A model generated the notes under the pieces. It did not search any database and was not told where the DNA came from. It worked only from the letters and a program-made list of their open reading frames with translations. Positions 1 through 12,443 of a DNA stretch of 64,000 nucleotides are shown piece by piece. Numbering within the stretch: position 1 is the stretch's first letter; each line of letters starts with the position of its first letter. This DNA is from Mercurialis annua (taxonomy: Eukaryota; Streptophyta; Magnoliopsida; Malpighiales; Euphorbiaceae): assembly GCF_937616625.2 (NCBI RefSeq), contig NC_065575.1:5029501-5093500 (forward strand). The letters run 5' to 3'. A program made the position numbers and the translations under genes.

Positions 1-1338
1 TTTATAATATCATGGTTATTGGGAAATTCTTGCATATATTGTTCTAAAATAGACAAATACGATAAATGGAACTCATATTAAGCTTCAAAAGTACACACTG
101 AAAGATAAAAAGAACAGCAAAGAGCTAAATCAACCTTACTTTTGGATTATAAAAATGAAAATCAAATATAACAAATAATAGATCAACCTTACTTTTTTTT
201 TCAAGTTGATAAATGTCTGAGCATCATGCCCATAATCTATCCAAATCGACCATCTATTTAACATGCAGATCCCATCCATTTTGAATCTATTATACCCCAT
301 AAAGAACTAATATGCATTAGCTTTAACATCATTTATAAGCATCTAAAACTGAAACTAACAAATTGCGTATAATGAATAAGAACCGTACAATTCAATTAAT
401 TGATAGAGATAAACAAATTATTACATATGGAATTAACAATTGAATTTGGATACGGTTCATTAAAACTTCTCAATTGTTCTTTTGAGCTTCTTGTTCAGCC
501 TGACACCATTGCCATTTCATAAACCTACAGCCAAAAGAATGCACAGATATACATATTTGTGAATATCATAAGAATCTCACTGCTCACACACTTCCAACTT
601 ATCAAAGTTTCATAGTCAAAATTACAAGAGGCATTTGAATAGCAAAAGCAATTTTATGCACAATAACCAATATTCCACCGGATGTTCTGTCAGCATATAC
701 CCAATATAAAAAAATCAGCAAGTGAAGTAAAATATATCGTACCTGCTGCAAAGGTAGTATAAGAACACAAAAGAAGCTAGAATAAATAAATATCATGTCA
801 AAACTCACAGTCCATGGCTCACCTGCATATATATTCTTCACTTATTATCATTAATAAAATTTGACTAAAAATAAATAATAAAAATACAATGATTAAAAAA
901 AGGTAAGAACACAATTGTACATGATTAACTAATAAAATAACCAACATCGAAGTTCAAGATTACCATTTTTCAACGCATCCTATAAACAGCTCCAAGATTT
1001 TAAAAAGAACCTTAAATTCACTATGAACAAAAAAAAAGAGTCAGATAATTATAAAAACTTGGCCTGAATTCAGTTTGATGTTTTTTGCTTGAGGTCACTT
1101 ATAATTTGTTCGCTGATTGTTGCTTGAAGATAGAATGAGGTTAAGTCTTTGATGTTGGTATAGTAATCTAAAATGAGGCAGAGAGTTTGATGTTGGTTAG
1201 GAAGCAAATTAAAATTAAAAATAATTTATAAAATGAAATAAATATAAGTGTTTTAGAAAAGGTGGGAACTAATAAGAATTCTCTATTTTGTGAGAATTAA
1301 TGAGAGGGCTCCGTTGGTCCTCTCAATTATATAATATA
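1..1338 (-). mobile_element. 5' part of an older Helitron interrupted by the Helitron at 1339-12533
   Basis: On the minus strand the sequence from 1338 downward reads like the start of a Helitron: an AT-rich tip, then the same terminal block (about 1299-1330) that is found twice at 12444-12531. The similarity to the 5' region of the larger element continues for roughly 200-250 bases (about 1090-1338 versus 12110-12480). Its first eight or so bases would be 12534-12541, on the far side of the larger Helitron. Its 3' end lies beyond the left edge of the window. This is inference from repeat similarity and from how the two flanks join. No Rep or helicase coding is visible in this part. Confidence 0.6.
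470..822 (-). pseudogene. Possible captured gene tail, unidentified (up to three exon-like blocks)
   Basis: Three blocks on the minus strand look like exons of one gene. Block 822-743 follows a GCAG acceptor and ends at a GT donor; it encodes a hydrophobic stretch. Block about 700-602 has an ambiguous acceptor and frame. Block 524-470 follows a TGTAG acceptor and ends in a stop; its peptide is rich in Q, E, K and W and looks like a cytosolic tail. The protein may be a small membrane protein, but I do not recognise the family. The position, inside the older Helitron and at the same relative place where the neighbouring Helitron carries host-gene fragments, suggests capture. It could also be chance open frames. 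Confidence 0.3.
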
Positions 1339-1366
1339 CTAGTCGTAAGCCCGCGCATCTGCGCGG
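1339..1366 (-). other. Helitron 3' terminus: hairpin plus CTAG
   Basis: On the minus strand a 6-bp GC stem (CCGCGC/GCGCGG with a 4-base loop, 1351-1366) lies 8 bases before the terminal CTAG (1342-1339), and the next base is T. This is the termination signal recognised during Helitron rolling-circle replication in plants. Confidence 0.85.
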
Positions 1367-1532
1367 AATCAGATTTATATATAGTGTATTGAATGATAAA
1401 TTTTAGAAAGATAATTTAATGAATTTTTAAAAAATTAAAGTTTAAAATGCCCGAAAATTTTAGAAAGGTAATATAAATAATTATTTAAAAACATAATTAA
1501 TGAACTAATAAGAAAAATTCTATCTAAAAATC

Positions 1533-1889
1533 CTAATTATGAATTGTTTTAAAATATTGAATATCTACGATACATTTTTTGCATTTTATATTGTCATATC
1601 TTTCTTCTACTGGTATTTTGTCTTTATTTCTCCAATGAGCTTCTTTTGTTTCTTGGCATATTTGTCGACAGTTACTTCTTGTAATAAAATGTGGATCGGG
1701 TACCATGCTTCTCAATACTTTAATATGCTCTTCAAACAAAAAAATAACAGTGGATTGAAAGTAGAACTGTTCACATAAGGCTTGAGAGCTATATGTTACC
1801 ATTAGGCCAAAATGTTTCGATTTGGTTCGATCTAAAACAAAAATTTTACCTAAATTTGTGTAAATAAAAAAATATTTAAAAAATATCAA
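1533..1889 (-). pseudogene. Open frame of unknown origin inside the Helitron
   Basis: A 118-codon open frame on the minus strand lies between the COG8-like fragment and the Helitron 3' end. Its C-terminal half is rich in K, E, C and R and looks more protein-like than chance. I cannot assign it to a family. Given its place in the capture zone it may be a fourth captured fragment, but it may equally be a random ORF. Confidence 0.25.
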
Positions 1890-2114
1890 TTGTATTCCTT
1901 ATTTTCCAATATTTTGAATTTTTAACTTGAAATTAATTAAAGTTTTTTTAATAATGTAAACTTAGCAAATATTTTTTTTAATATACCAGAACTGCAAATG
2001 AGAAACTCATATCTTTAAGCAGAGCTAAAATTGAAGTTCATATCAGATAACCTACATATTTGGAATCCAAAACACAATTAAAAAGCTGTGCACAAAAAGC
2101 ATTTGCAAAATTAC

Positions 2115-2530
2115 CTGTAAAGGCATTTCGTACTCACTAAATATTCCTATCCTACGCAAATAATGCGGAGGCATTCAGGCAACTGCAATACAAAACACAA
2201 ATATAAGCATTCATTGAATCCTACTCCATGTTTCTTTTAATAAATCAATCAAGCTTAACATAATAATTGTAAACCTGAATGTTGGATCGAAGTTTCTGGA
2301 GAAGGTGAGACAAAAGAGATTCGGTGGTCTGCCTAACTTCTGCAGCTAATTCTTGGATGACAGGTAATCTTTGAGAAGGAAAAACAACAAAGTCTGATTA
2401 AATGGCTTTTACAAAGTTAATTCCAAGGTAACATCAACTGTAAGGAACTAACATATGTATCACTTAAAAGTTTGCAAACAAATGCATCTAAATCAAGAGC
2501 TTCATCATAATTCTATTTCTTACACATCTG
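2115..2530 (-). pseudogene. COG8: Captured exon fragments of COG8 (conserved oligomeric Golgi complex subunit 8)
   Basis: Three exon-like blocks on the minus strand match plant COG8, a Golgi tethering-complex subunit, in the correct order. Block about 2525-2455 gives NYDEALDLDAFVCKL. Block about 2380-2275 gives [19 protein letters not shown] and onward to a GT donor. Block 2182-2115 gives LPECLRII and then, after a frame slip, RRIGIFSEYEMPLQ before a GT donor. The first and last blocks each carry a small deletion that breaks the frame relative to the neighbouring residues, so this is a dead copy. The intact host COG8 gene must be elsewhere. Identification is from recall of the family sequence, not from alignment. 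It lies directly downstream of the chaperonin fragment, inside the Helitron. Confidence 0.75.
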
Positions 2531-2603
2531 CAAAATGATAAGAGGCCAATGAAGGTTCTTAACCATGTATCATTCACTTAATTAGAATGAGGCAGACAAT
2601 TAC

Positions 2604-2961
2604 CTTCTTTCCAGCCTCAACTTTCCCAACCTCAGAACCAATAGTTAGTACCTTAATTAAGAATAAGTAGAAGTGTTATGCCTACGAAGTCAACATCACT
2701 TCATAAAGACAACAATGAAACTTTATTTACCTCTCCTATTAGATATCGCTCAAATTTCACAGCTGATTTGGGCAACAAAACACCGCCCGAAGATATTTGT
2801 GGCAGAAAGTTCATCAATAACAATTCAAATTTTACAATTTAAAAATTTCATAATCAAGCAAATGTTTGCCAAAATCCTTCAAGAGCTGATGTAACAAAAT
2901 ATAAGCATACATCGGGTAGGCCTTCAAGACGGATGAGGACTCTATCAGCTTGAGGAATAAC
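2604..2961 (-). pseudogene. Captured exon fragments of a chloroplast 10-kDa chaperonin (Cpn10/GroES type)
   Basis: Three blocks on the minus strand match plastid Cpn10, the co-chaperonin lid of the chloroplast chaperonin. Block 2961-2911, after a TTGCAG acceptor, gives VIPQADRVLIRLEGLPD. Block about 2796-2731 gives SSGGVLLPKSAVKFERYLIG and ends at a GT donor. Block 2651-2604 gives VLTIGSEVGKVEAGKK, with an AG acceptor and a GT donor. Exon order and splice borders are kept, so genomic DNA was captured rather than a cDNA. The N-terminal transit peptide and the last exon are missing; COG8 sequence follows instead. The acceptor of the middle block looks degraded. Nothing suggests a working protein. 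Confidence 0.8.
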
Positions 2962-3164
2962 CTGCAACTCTCACAGCAATTAATACATGAATTTGGAACT
3001 AAGAATCGTACAAATGACCAAAAGGACACGAAATTTGCAGTAATGTCATAATTGAGTACCTTGGAGGGTTCCCACGTTTTAGAATGACATTGATTTTCAA
3101 ACAATTTCTCTTCAATCCTGAACGGAATCCGCAAACGTTTCAGTAGCATCTTTTGCAATTACTT

Positions 3165-3275
3165 CTTCAAAATCGCCGAAAGTCTCGTGAGCTTTTTGAG
3201 CTAGCCCCTTTGTCAAACTCATTGTTGACTCCCGCATTACTAACGTCTTGGATTCAGGAAAGTGGCATCCCATTA
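3165..3275 (-). pseudogene. Captured fragment of an EXO70A-like exocyst subunit
   Basis: A minus-strand open stretch contains MRESTMSLTKGLAQKAHETF, then GDFEEVIAKDATET, closely resembling an internal segment of plant EXO70A proteins (exocyst subunits for vesicle tethering at the plasma membrane). The similarity stops abruptly after KDATET and the frame runs into a stop a few codons later, so only a fragment is present. It is the first of the three captured fragments downstream of the Helitron helicase gene. Identification rests on recalled family sequence. Confidence 0.65.
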
Positions 3276-3893
3276 TCTAATATTTGCCAGATTTATCTTT
3301 AGTTGTATCTCTTACAACCATTTTATCAAACAGGTTATGAGCATTAGCAAAACATCCAATTTAGCATAAATTTCAAATTCAATTCAAAACAACTTAGGCA
3401 AGATTCTATCGGCATCTAAACTAAAACAAACAAATTTCATATAAAATGAATTAAAATCATAAAATTCAAACAATTGGGAGACATAAACAACATAATCATT
3501 ATTTAGAACATGTCAAGTCAAATACACTAATTAACACTTAAATGAATATGAAAATTACCTGTGGAATCAAAAACGAAATTTGATTTTGAAAGACAGAGGT
3601 TTGTACAGGAATAATCTGAAAATTGGGGGTGTCCATTATACATTCATTCTAACTTGACCTATTTTAATATGTTTTTCAAATTTACAAAACACACTCCCAC
3701 CCAAACAAAACACACATATTCATTAATTAACCACATATTTTTAAAACCTCAAAACAATCTACTAAAAAAAATAACATGAGCTGAAAAATAACAACCACGG
3801 AAAATATAGAAACAGTACGTTGAAGAAAGAAACCAAGTAAATCAATAATAGAAATTGAATTCAATAAATCAAGAAATAAAAATTTCAGACAAA

Positions 3894-6800
3894 TTACATC
3901 TCATTGACAGTACCAATAGAGGAAAAAATTTCATGATACACTACATTTCGAATTAATTGGCTTCCACCAGTTTCTTCATCAGCGTTGAGTATCTTTAAAC
4001 CATTTTTTGATGTCACTCTAGATAGAGCTACATAGAGCTGGCCATGTGCAAACACTTGATTTTGCAATAACAGTCCGACTTGCTTGAAAGATTGTCCCTG
4101 ACTCTTGTTTATAGTCATAGCAAAACACACAGATAATGGCAACTGCCTTCTCTTCATCTTGAAAGGCCACCTAGAATCTGTTTCAGTCATTGTGATTCTC
4201 GGTATTAATACGCCGTCTCCTTTATTTTTGCCCGTAAATACTCTTGCTTGCACAAACCATTTTCCAAGGTGTGTTATAACCATTCTTGTTCCATTGCATA
4301 ATCCTGCAGATTGATTAATATTTCTCATCAACATTACAGGGACACCTACCTTCAACTTCAAATTATGATCTGGAACACCAGAAAACTTCAACGTATTAAG
4401 AAATTCGGTGGGATAAAGGATGTCTTGATCATTGATATTTGAAGAAGCTTTGCATACGAAATCAGAGCTATAATAACTAACTGCATCTTCTAGCAATTGT
4501 TCCATAACAACTTGATTAATTTCTTTTACAGTGTCATTCTTTGGCGCTAAAATGGCTCTCTCTTGCAAGTACTCGTCTTCTGAGTATCGTTGAAGTAAGT
4601 TTGGATATGTTGCATTCACAATAGCAGTGATAGGATCTTCGTATTCGCATACCAAAAGCTCAGTTGGTAATTCGATTAAATCGTCGTCTTCATCAGAGGA
4701 TAAGTTTCCATCCCCAATTTGTAAAAGCCATTTATCAAATTCAGCCACTGAATTATTGCAATTGTTTTCAATATGAGTACTCATGAGTCTCATATTTTTA
4801 TGTAGCCTGTAAACTTTAAAGTGCTCCCACAAATATGAAGAGTTAATCGCTGCCTTGATTATATCATTCTTTCCTCCTTTAGGAATCACAGGCAAGATTT
4901 GTCTAAAGTCCCCACCTAAAACAACGGTTATTCCTCCAAAAGGTTGATTTTCGGCATTGGGATATTTGAATTTCAGTATGTCCCTTAAGCTTCTATCCAA
5001 TGCTTCAAAACAAAATTTATGAGTCATCGGTGCCTCGTCCCATATAATTAAGTCTGTACTTTGGATTAAATGTGCAAGTTGAGTCCCTTGTTTTATATCA
5101 CAAACTGATTCAGAATTAATTTCCAACGGGATGTGGAACCTTGAATGGGCTGTCCTACCACCCGGAAGTAGTAGAGCCGCTATTCCAGATGTAGCAACCG
5201 GCAGAACTATTTTTGACTCGGATCGAAGTTTATGTATGATTGCTCTCCATAAGAAGGTCTTTCCAGTACCACCATGTCCATAAACAAAAATAAGTTTTCC
5301 TTTTTGCTCGTTAACAGAATTTATCACCGCGTCATAAATTGCTTGTTGGTCAGTGTTTAATCCTGATTGATATTGATCATTCAATTCGATCTCTTGGCGT
5401 ATGTCGTAGTTCATCTCTTGTAGCAAAAGGGTATTGCTTATATTTCTGAATGTAGAGGTATCTGGCATTGGTATCTCATCATAATCTCTTACAGATTTGC
5501 CGAGTTCTTTCAAATATTGATCAATATCTATTAATGCATGGTTGTAAACCTCTTCTTCAGTAAAGTGGACATTGATACAGTGTGGTCTGCTTCTTAATCG
5601 GTGTAATATCCCATCTGCTAGTATCTCGCAGTTTGATTTCCACAACTCACCTGGATTAGAAACTTCACAATGAGCTAATATTGTGGCAAATAATCTTCGA
5701 ATCTGGTCACCAGTAGCCCAGTTAGATGCTTCCTTTAGGCAATCAAACCATTCTCGATCATCATCTAATAGTCCAAGTGCATAGCATGCCGATTTGAATG
5801 TTGGATGCACAACGTTGTTTACAGTACGAATATTAGCAAAAGATTTACTGCCTTTAACAACATTCAATAGCATCCTCAAATAATATTTTTCTCCACTTGA
5901 AGGATGAGCAAAGTAAATTCTTCCAATGCAATTCCCTAATTTTCTTCTAGTCCACGACCTGTTCTTGTCATTCCATACCCATTTTGTAGGGAAATCAGTA
6001 TACGTAAGCTCTCGAGCATCTTCATTATTTGCATTTGCTATCATCCATTCTGTTAATTTTGTCCTCACAGTACTTGGTCTCTCTGCAACTTCAGGCAATG
6101 AATCATTTTCATTAAAAATAACAGTTTGCTCATTCTCTAAATGAAAAGGTAATCTTTCAACGGCCGGGTCTCTGTAGAACATATCAAATTGGAATATCCG
6201 CCAGCATGCTTCAACAGCAGATATATATCTGCAGTCTAAATATGACTTTATCTCATCAGGATCAGTCATATTTTGATTTGAAGTACTTGGAGATTCTGTT
6301 GACGTTTGAATGCAAGCTTTTGCTCGATCAGGTCCCTTATTAATATACTTAAATAAGTATTTTATTGATCTCGATCGATTGCACCATTCTACATTTATAT
6401 GACCTTGAAACTTCACTATGCAATCCCTGTTGTAAGGCACAACAAAACTGTTATCCATCCTTATTCCCATTTTCTCTACAAAAACACCATTATTCCTTCT
6501 TCTATATACTGGGAATCCTTCATCGTCAATTGATGTTTCTTCAGTAAATTTTTTAGGAAAATGCTTTGAGCACTTACCCTCGACCATACAAGGAGATTTC
6601 TCATTTCCATTCCCACATGGTCCATGCATCATATGCTTAGTAACAGCTTCATAACCTAGTGGATCATAGTCCTTTGAGGGAATTTCAGCCGAGATAATGT
6701 TATCAATCTGGCTGGCAGTTGGCTTCTTATCATCAGGATGTAAGAACACCAGTATATGTGCATGAGGGAGACCTCTCTTCTGAAACTCAATTGTGTACAA

Positions 6801-9800
6801 AACTGTATAAATAAAAGAAAATAGTTAAGCTATAAAGAAAATCATTAATTTAGCAAGTAACCTTTAAATCATATTGAATTACTGTCCAGCGAGTTAATTT
6901 AGGTATATCTCACCCTTTTTTCTCTGAATCTACTCTAATATAATAAAATTTCTAGCTTGAGTATCCTAAATAAGTCTATGAATCACATGTTAGAAGCATT
7001 AATCTACTTTCCTTCATCTTATCCTCGATGGAAACTACTCCCAGCCTTCCTCCTAACACACTCATTACAGATTCTAACATTATATGTCCGCAAATTCATT
7101 TTACTATTTTCGTTTCTGCTTTAACAATTTTATAGGTGGTTGTCTTTTCATTATTCAAAATTTGCTTGAGGAACTCGGCCTTCAGTTTATGTTGAATTTT
7201 ACGATCACGTAGAACTTCTGAGGCACTATTCCACATTAACAGCCCGACTGTAATTAAAGGTATGCAGATGGGTTAATATGAGGTACTTCCATATAGTATA
7301 AGCTAATTAATTTCTACTACTACCACCAATACCCGTACCCTCACTAAACTTACAGTGCATGTACTTTTTCTTCAACCTGCTAAATAATTTTTATTTTAAG
7401 TAGAACTAAAATAAAGTAAAGAATATTTTTGAGTAGATATTGCAAAACGTATATAAAGCAATGATGACAACAAAGTAACTTATCATGTAGACTTAATCAA
7501 GAGATAATAATAGCCTAAAATAATGGAACAGTTCAATGGAAGTATGGACACTTGCAACTGCACAAATAGGACCACACCAAAGTAAAGAAAGATCGCTTCA
7601 AAGATTTAATAATGTAAACCAAAAAAGCCAGAAAAAACTATGAAATTAACTTATTCATGAGTCTTGCCACTGGAGATGCAAATGTTTGCAACCACATAAC
7701 CTCCATAATGTGTAGCTAGAGCTAATTTTTTTTTTTTTGCATAATTCATCCAAAAAATGGTTTGCCCTTAGAATTGACAAACCAATAAATTGAATCTATA
7801 TTATGCTATGGTTACTTTGTATTATATTGCACTGGTCTGTCTAAACATCTGAATTATAGCAAGTTTATAGGTAATTTTTTAGATCTAAATTATAAAATAA
7901 TAAGCTAACTTAAATCTGAACAAAATAACATTAATTAAGGTCACCTATACTTTGTATAAATTAAGCTGTAAAAAAACTACCTTTTTTTCCTGCCATATTT
8001 GTTTCACTAATAGTATTATCAGTTTGAATTTTAAAATTCTAATTAAGATCAGCTATGATATGAATATGGTAGCTATTTCAAAAAAAATTAGAAAATCTTT
8101 TAAAAAATATTAATTAAGAAATAGATAAAATTACAGAATACTAAGGTAGCTTAAATATGACTAAAATTCAGAGGACATAAAGTGACTTACTTGCAGTTGT
8201 ACGTCCAAAATATCTTTTGTGCTTGATATCATGAATCAATTCATTTACTTTAATTTGAAACACTCTACAGATAACTTCGACACGACTATAATCATCTTCA
8301 CCTTTTAGTAATTGCATGAGATGTTTTATTTCAGGCCATTTAGGATTGCAAGTAAAAGTTATGAACAGATCCGGATATCCAGCCCACCTACAAATAGCCA
8401 TTGCGTCTTGGTAACTTTGTACTCTATATCTCGGACTACCTAAATGGCTTGAAGGCAAAACAATAAATTTTCCAACTTTAGCAGCAATTGTATCTCCATT
8501 AGATATTGCATCCATTAAGCCATTGAAAAGATCAGCTCTCAATTTTGACTGATTGTTTCGTATCCATCTAAACCTCTCCTCTTCCATAGCCATATATGCA
8601 TCTATAATATATTGTTGCAACAGTCTACCACACAATAAGAGTGTGTGTCCCTCATTGAATCTAAACTGTAACCGAAATGCAAACATTTGCCTCATCGTTA
8701 GCTTGTTTCTTTTACGTTGACCATTGGATGCATCTCTGTGTTGAACATCTATTCGATAACCATCTTCACCATATATGTGAATTAACGGATACATCATAGG
8801 CATGAAACACGGATGAAGTTCAGTTATTCTTTGTAATCCTTGTTGCATATGCTCCACTATAATGTCTCTGCCCGTACTTTCACTGCTAAAATCACCAACA
8901 ATAAGTGCAGCTACTTCAGATGCTGTAGGGGTGTCATATACCCTACCGTCTTTCTCCCTTGTACTGATTAATCGCAAACGAACATCAACCACTTCTTCTA
9001 ACTGAAATCGATCTCTTGCCATTCTAAAAGATTTAACATATGGATTATACTCATCCAACATTTTACACAAACCTTCAACAATTTCAGCATCAAGCTCATC
9101 AGTTGTTTGTTGACCTCCAAAGCATTGCATCCTATTTTTTATCTCATTTTGTGTATCATGTATATAGAGTTGAGCAAAACCAGGATTTTTTCCCGGAGGT
9201 GGCTTTAGTGAACCTATTTTATGATAGTTTTGACCACCAATTTTTAACACATAACTGCCTCTGCCCATATTCATTCTTTTATCAACCCTACCTCCCATTG
9301 AAGTAAAACAGAACATACCATTATATCTTCTGCTGTTGTTTATATAATGAGATCTTCTTGTTTTATTATCTCCCTCAAGCAAACTTTTCATAAACTCTGG
9401 AGGCTCTTTCATTAGAGGAAGTTGAACTCTACCTTGCATGCAACAAAAGGAAAACTTTGGGTGGATAGATCTTTTGGTTCTTTCACTTCTTTCTTCATAC
9501 CACAAAACCGCACCGCAAAATTCACATATGCAAGTTGGGCTTCCAAAATCCCAAGGAGTAACATTACTAACTGTAAATTCAAATAGAGATAACTAATATG
9601 AATTAACACATATATATTTTTTCAAAAGAAAAATATGCCGTTGAGGATCTTACGTATAGTAATTGTTGCTTGTGCACCTCTCTTTGTCATCAAAATTCTT
9701 TTTCTATTGGCTCTCGCTCCTTTTGCACGTTGTTTATCTACTAAATTAATAAGTTATATCAAACATAATTCCAAAAGTATAAAATATGAAAACAATTTAT

Positions 9801-10404
9801 TTATGTATATATAATAAGACGTCAGTTTTTTTTATTGAAAGTTCAATTATACCTTGCATAGAACTTCCAGATTCCAAAGTACTATTTGCACCCTGAATGC
9901 AACCTTCAAATTGTGGAGGAGTTGAAGTATCATCTGTACCGTCGAATATAGCAGACTAATATGAATAAACACGTGTATATATTTTTACAATAAATTGTAT
10001 TATTGAAGATCTTACTCATAATATTTGCTGATAATACACTTCTTTTTTCCATCAATTTTTTTTTTCTATTAGCTCTCGCTTCCCTTGCAAGTCGATTGGC
10101 TACAAATTATATAACATAAAAGTAAAACGTATGAAAAGAATTTAAAAATGTTTATAGAATGAGAGGTGATATTTTTTAAAAAAAAAAAATCAACTCTACC
10201 TTTCATACAACTTTTAAAATTCCATGGAGTTGCAATACTATCTGTATAGTCAAATAAACCAAATTAATATGAATAAAAATGTATATAAGTATTAAATAAA
10301 GATATTGTTCAATAACTTACGTATAGTATCTACTCGTAATGCACCTCGTTTCCTCATCAAAATTCTTTTCCTATAAGCTCTTGCTTCCCTGGCAAGTTCT
10401 TTAT
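3894..10404 (-). CDS. Helitron Rep-helicase (RepHel), multi-exon, open reading frame
   Basis: Rolling-circle initiator fused to a PIF1-type helicase, the transposase of Helitrons. Exons I can read on the minus strand: 10404-10321, 10241-10200, 10099-10016, 9933-9853, 9740-9654, 9570-8191 and 6802-3894. All junctions have GT-AG borders and keep one frame (about 1,555 codons). The 9570-8191 exon holds the Helitron-like N-terminal domain. The last exon starts with the HUH motif (GLPHAHI) and has the two-tyrosine motif KYLFKYINK about 135 residues later. It continues with Walker A GHGGTGKT, Walker B IIWDEAP and the later PIF1 motifs, ending in LYVALSRV. I see no in-frame stop or frameshift. The first exon and start codon upstream of 10404 are not identified. 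Single-base disablements could be missed by eye. Confidence 0.88.
6803..8190 (-). other. Long intron inside the Helitron Rep domain
   Basis: A 1388-bp AT-rich stretch separates the Helitron-like N domain from the HUH motif. The donor is GTAAGT (8190-8185) and the acceptor ATACAG (ends 6803). Joining the two restores the usual Helitron reading through the Rep active site. No internal gene is visible. Confidence 0.8.
9654..10404 (-). repeat. Exon-intron tandem repeat building the RepHel N-terminus
   Basis: Three copies of an ~84-nt exon (10404-10321, 10099-10016, 9740-9654) alternate with a second exon type (10241-10200, 9933-9853; the main exon at 9570 starts with the same kind of sequence). 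The first exon type encodes a basic segment of the form REARAYRKRILMRKRGA; the second encodes segments with a TPxxF core. The introns between them are also alike (for example the TATGAAT-containing tracts), so the unit of duplication is about 300-350 bp of genomic DNA. All copies have diverged but keep splice sites and phase. Confidence 0.75.
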
Positions 10405-11052
10405 CTACAAATAAACTGTATTTGTAAATGCATGTAATAAAAAAAATCAATGTGGAAAATTGAAATTGACACACATATTATTTGCAATCATAGATTTTTA
10501 TACTATAACTTAGATTATTTTTTTTATTTTTCTGGTTTAATATAACTTTGGCTGTAATGGGGCAATTGAATCATATAATTTCTCCAATTGAAATTAAATC
10601 TATCAAGTTTGGGTATTAACACTATCTAATTGAAATATACAATTATTAATGAAATATACAATTATGATAAAATAACAGAAATCAACAACGATAGAGTTTG
10701 GCTAGATAGGTAAACCGATGTTTAGTGAGATTGTTGGGTGGATAGTTAATTAATAGCTGATTGATAATCTTATGATTTGTAGAAATAATTGAAGCTGGTT
10801 ACAATAGTATGGAGTAAATTTAGTACCTGTAACAGCTTAGTGTATATGGAGGAAAGTGTATGGAGTACATTTAGTACCTGTAACCTATTTTTGGCTTAAT
10901 ACATACTTCAAAGGAGTTATAAATTGCATAATAATAAAAATAATTCTCACCTGTACATATAATGGTTGTTGCTATGATTTTCCTTTTTCTTGGTGCCATA
11001 TTAAAAGAATAGACCAGATTGCTACAAAAGAGCCAAAGGATGTCCTAGATGT

Positions 11053-11768
11053 AAACATAACGAAAGGTTATAGAAAAGCTTAAGATAAAGTGAGATTAGT
11101 TACCTGACAATTAAAGTATAAGGTAAAACGCTAGAGATGAAACTCTCAGAAGTTGGAATGCTCAATTCAAAGCTCGGATTAAACGCCAAATTTAAACCTC
11201 TTCGGATTAAACTGTAAAGATCATATTAGTAAAAGACAGCTAGGTTAATTGAAAATGCTACACAAATGCGTTCCATTGTCGAACCTAAATAAGCATAATT
11301 ATGATAAATTGAGCATATGCTGCATATCCCATTGCATGATGATACTTCAACAAAGACCAAATAACAACAACTATAACCCTTATCAAACCTTATAGCAAAA
11401 TGCTAGCAATAAACATAACGAAAGGTTATAGAAAAGCTTAAGATAAAGTGAGATTAGTTACCTGACAATTAAAGTATAAGGTAAAACGCTAGAGATGAAA
11501 CTCTCAGAAGTTGGAATGCTCAATTCAAAGCTCGGATTAAACGCCAAATTTAAACCTCTTCGGATTAAACTGTAAAGATCATATTAGTAAAAGACAGCTA
11601 GGTTAATTGAAAATGCTACACAAATGCGTTCCATTGTCGAACCTAAATAAGCATAATTATGATAAATTGAGCATATGCTGCATATCCCATTGCATGATGA
11701 TACTTCAACAAAGACCAAATAACAACAACTATAACCCTTATCAAACCTTATAGCAAAATGCTAGCAAT
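11053..11768. repeat. 358-bp direct tandem duplication in the Helitron leader
   Basis: The sequence 11053-11410 is repeated at 11411-11768 with no difference that I can see. It contains no recognisable coding exon. Both copies lie upstream of the RepHel gene, between its first readable exon and the 5' tip of the Helitron. Identity implies a recent duplication, or possibly an assembly duplication. Confidence 0.9.
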
Positions 11769-12443
11769 AGATGTTTTCATGTTTTCAAATCTTATAACTT
11801 GCCAACTCTAGCCAAACTACAAAAAACTAAATAATAATTTTACTGTCTTGAAGTAGGAAAATATGCAAAATAATTGGCTAATAAAAACTTAAAACTGCAT
11901 TACGAACCTGATGCTAGTGGGAAAAATGGAAAATACCGAATTATGTTAACACCAAAGAAGATGATTCAAGAGTCTAAAGATAATCGGAACTATACTGCCG
12001 CTACTGCTGCAGGAAAAAAGAAACCGTATAAGAAGTTGAATTCAAAAATAATAAAGAAAGCAAACTCACATTTAAAGATAGAGAATTTGACGTTGGTTTT
12101 TGTTAGCTGATTTTTGCTTGAATTTGCTTATTGGAAGTTTGCTGATTTTTGGTTGAAGATGGAATGAGGTTTGCTGAAATTTGATAGAGTTTTGATGTCC
12201 GTTTGGTTGCCTGGAATGTGGAGAATTTTGCTTGAAGATGTAATGAGTTTTGTTGGAATTTAATGTCTTTGGTTGCCTGGAATGTGGAGAAACGTAATGT
12301 AGAGTAAAAGATGGAAGTTTGCTGATTTTTAATTAAAAGTGATTTATAAAATTAAATAAATATAAGTGCTTTAAAAAAGGTGGGAACTAATGAGATTGCT
12401 CTATTTGGTGATAATGAATGAGAGGGCTCTATTTGGTGAGAAT

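Noticed and set aside
11874..12110. Lys-rich 78-codon plus-strand frame in the Helitron leader
   Set aside because: AT-rich chance frame on the strand opposite to the transposase, with no recognisable motif.
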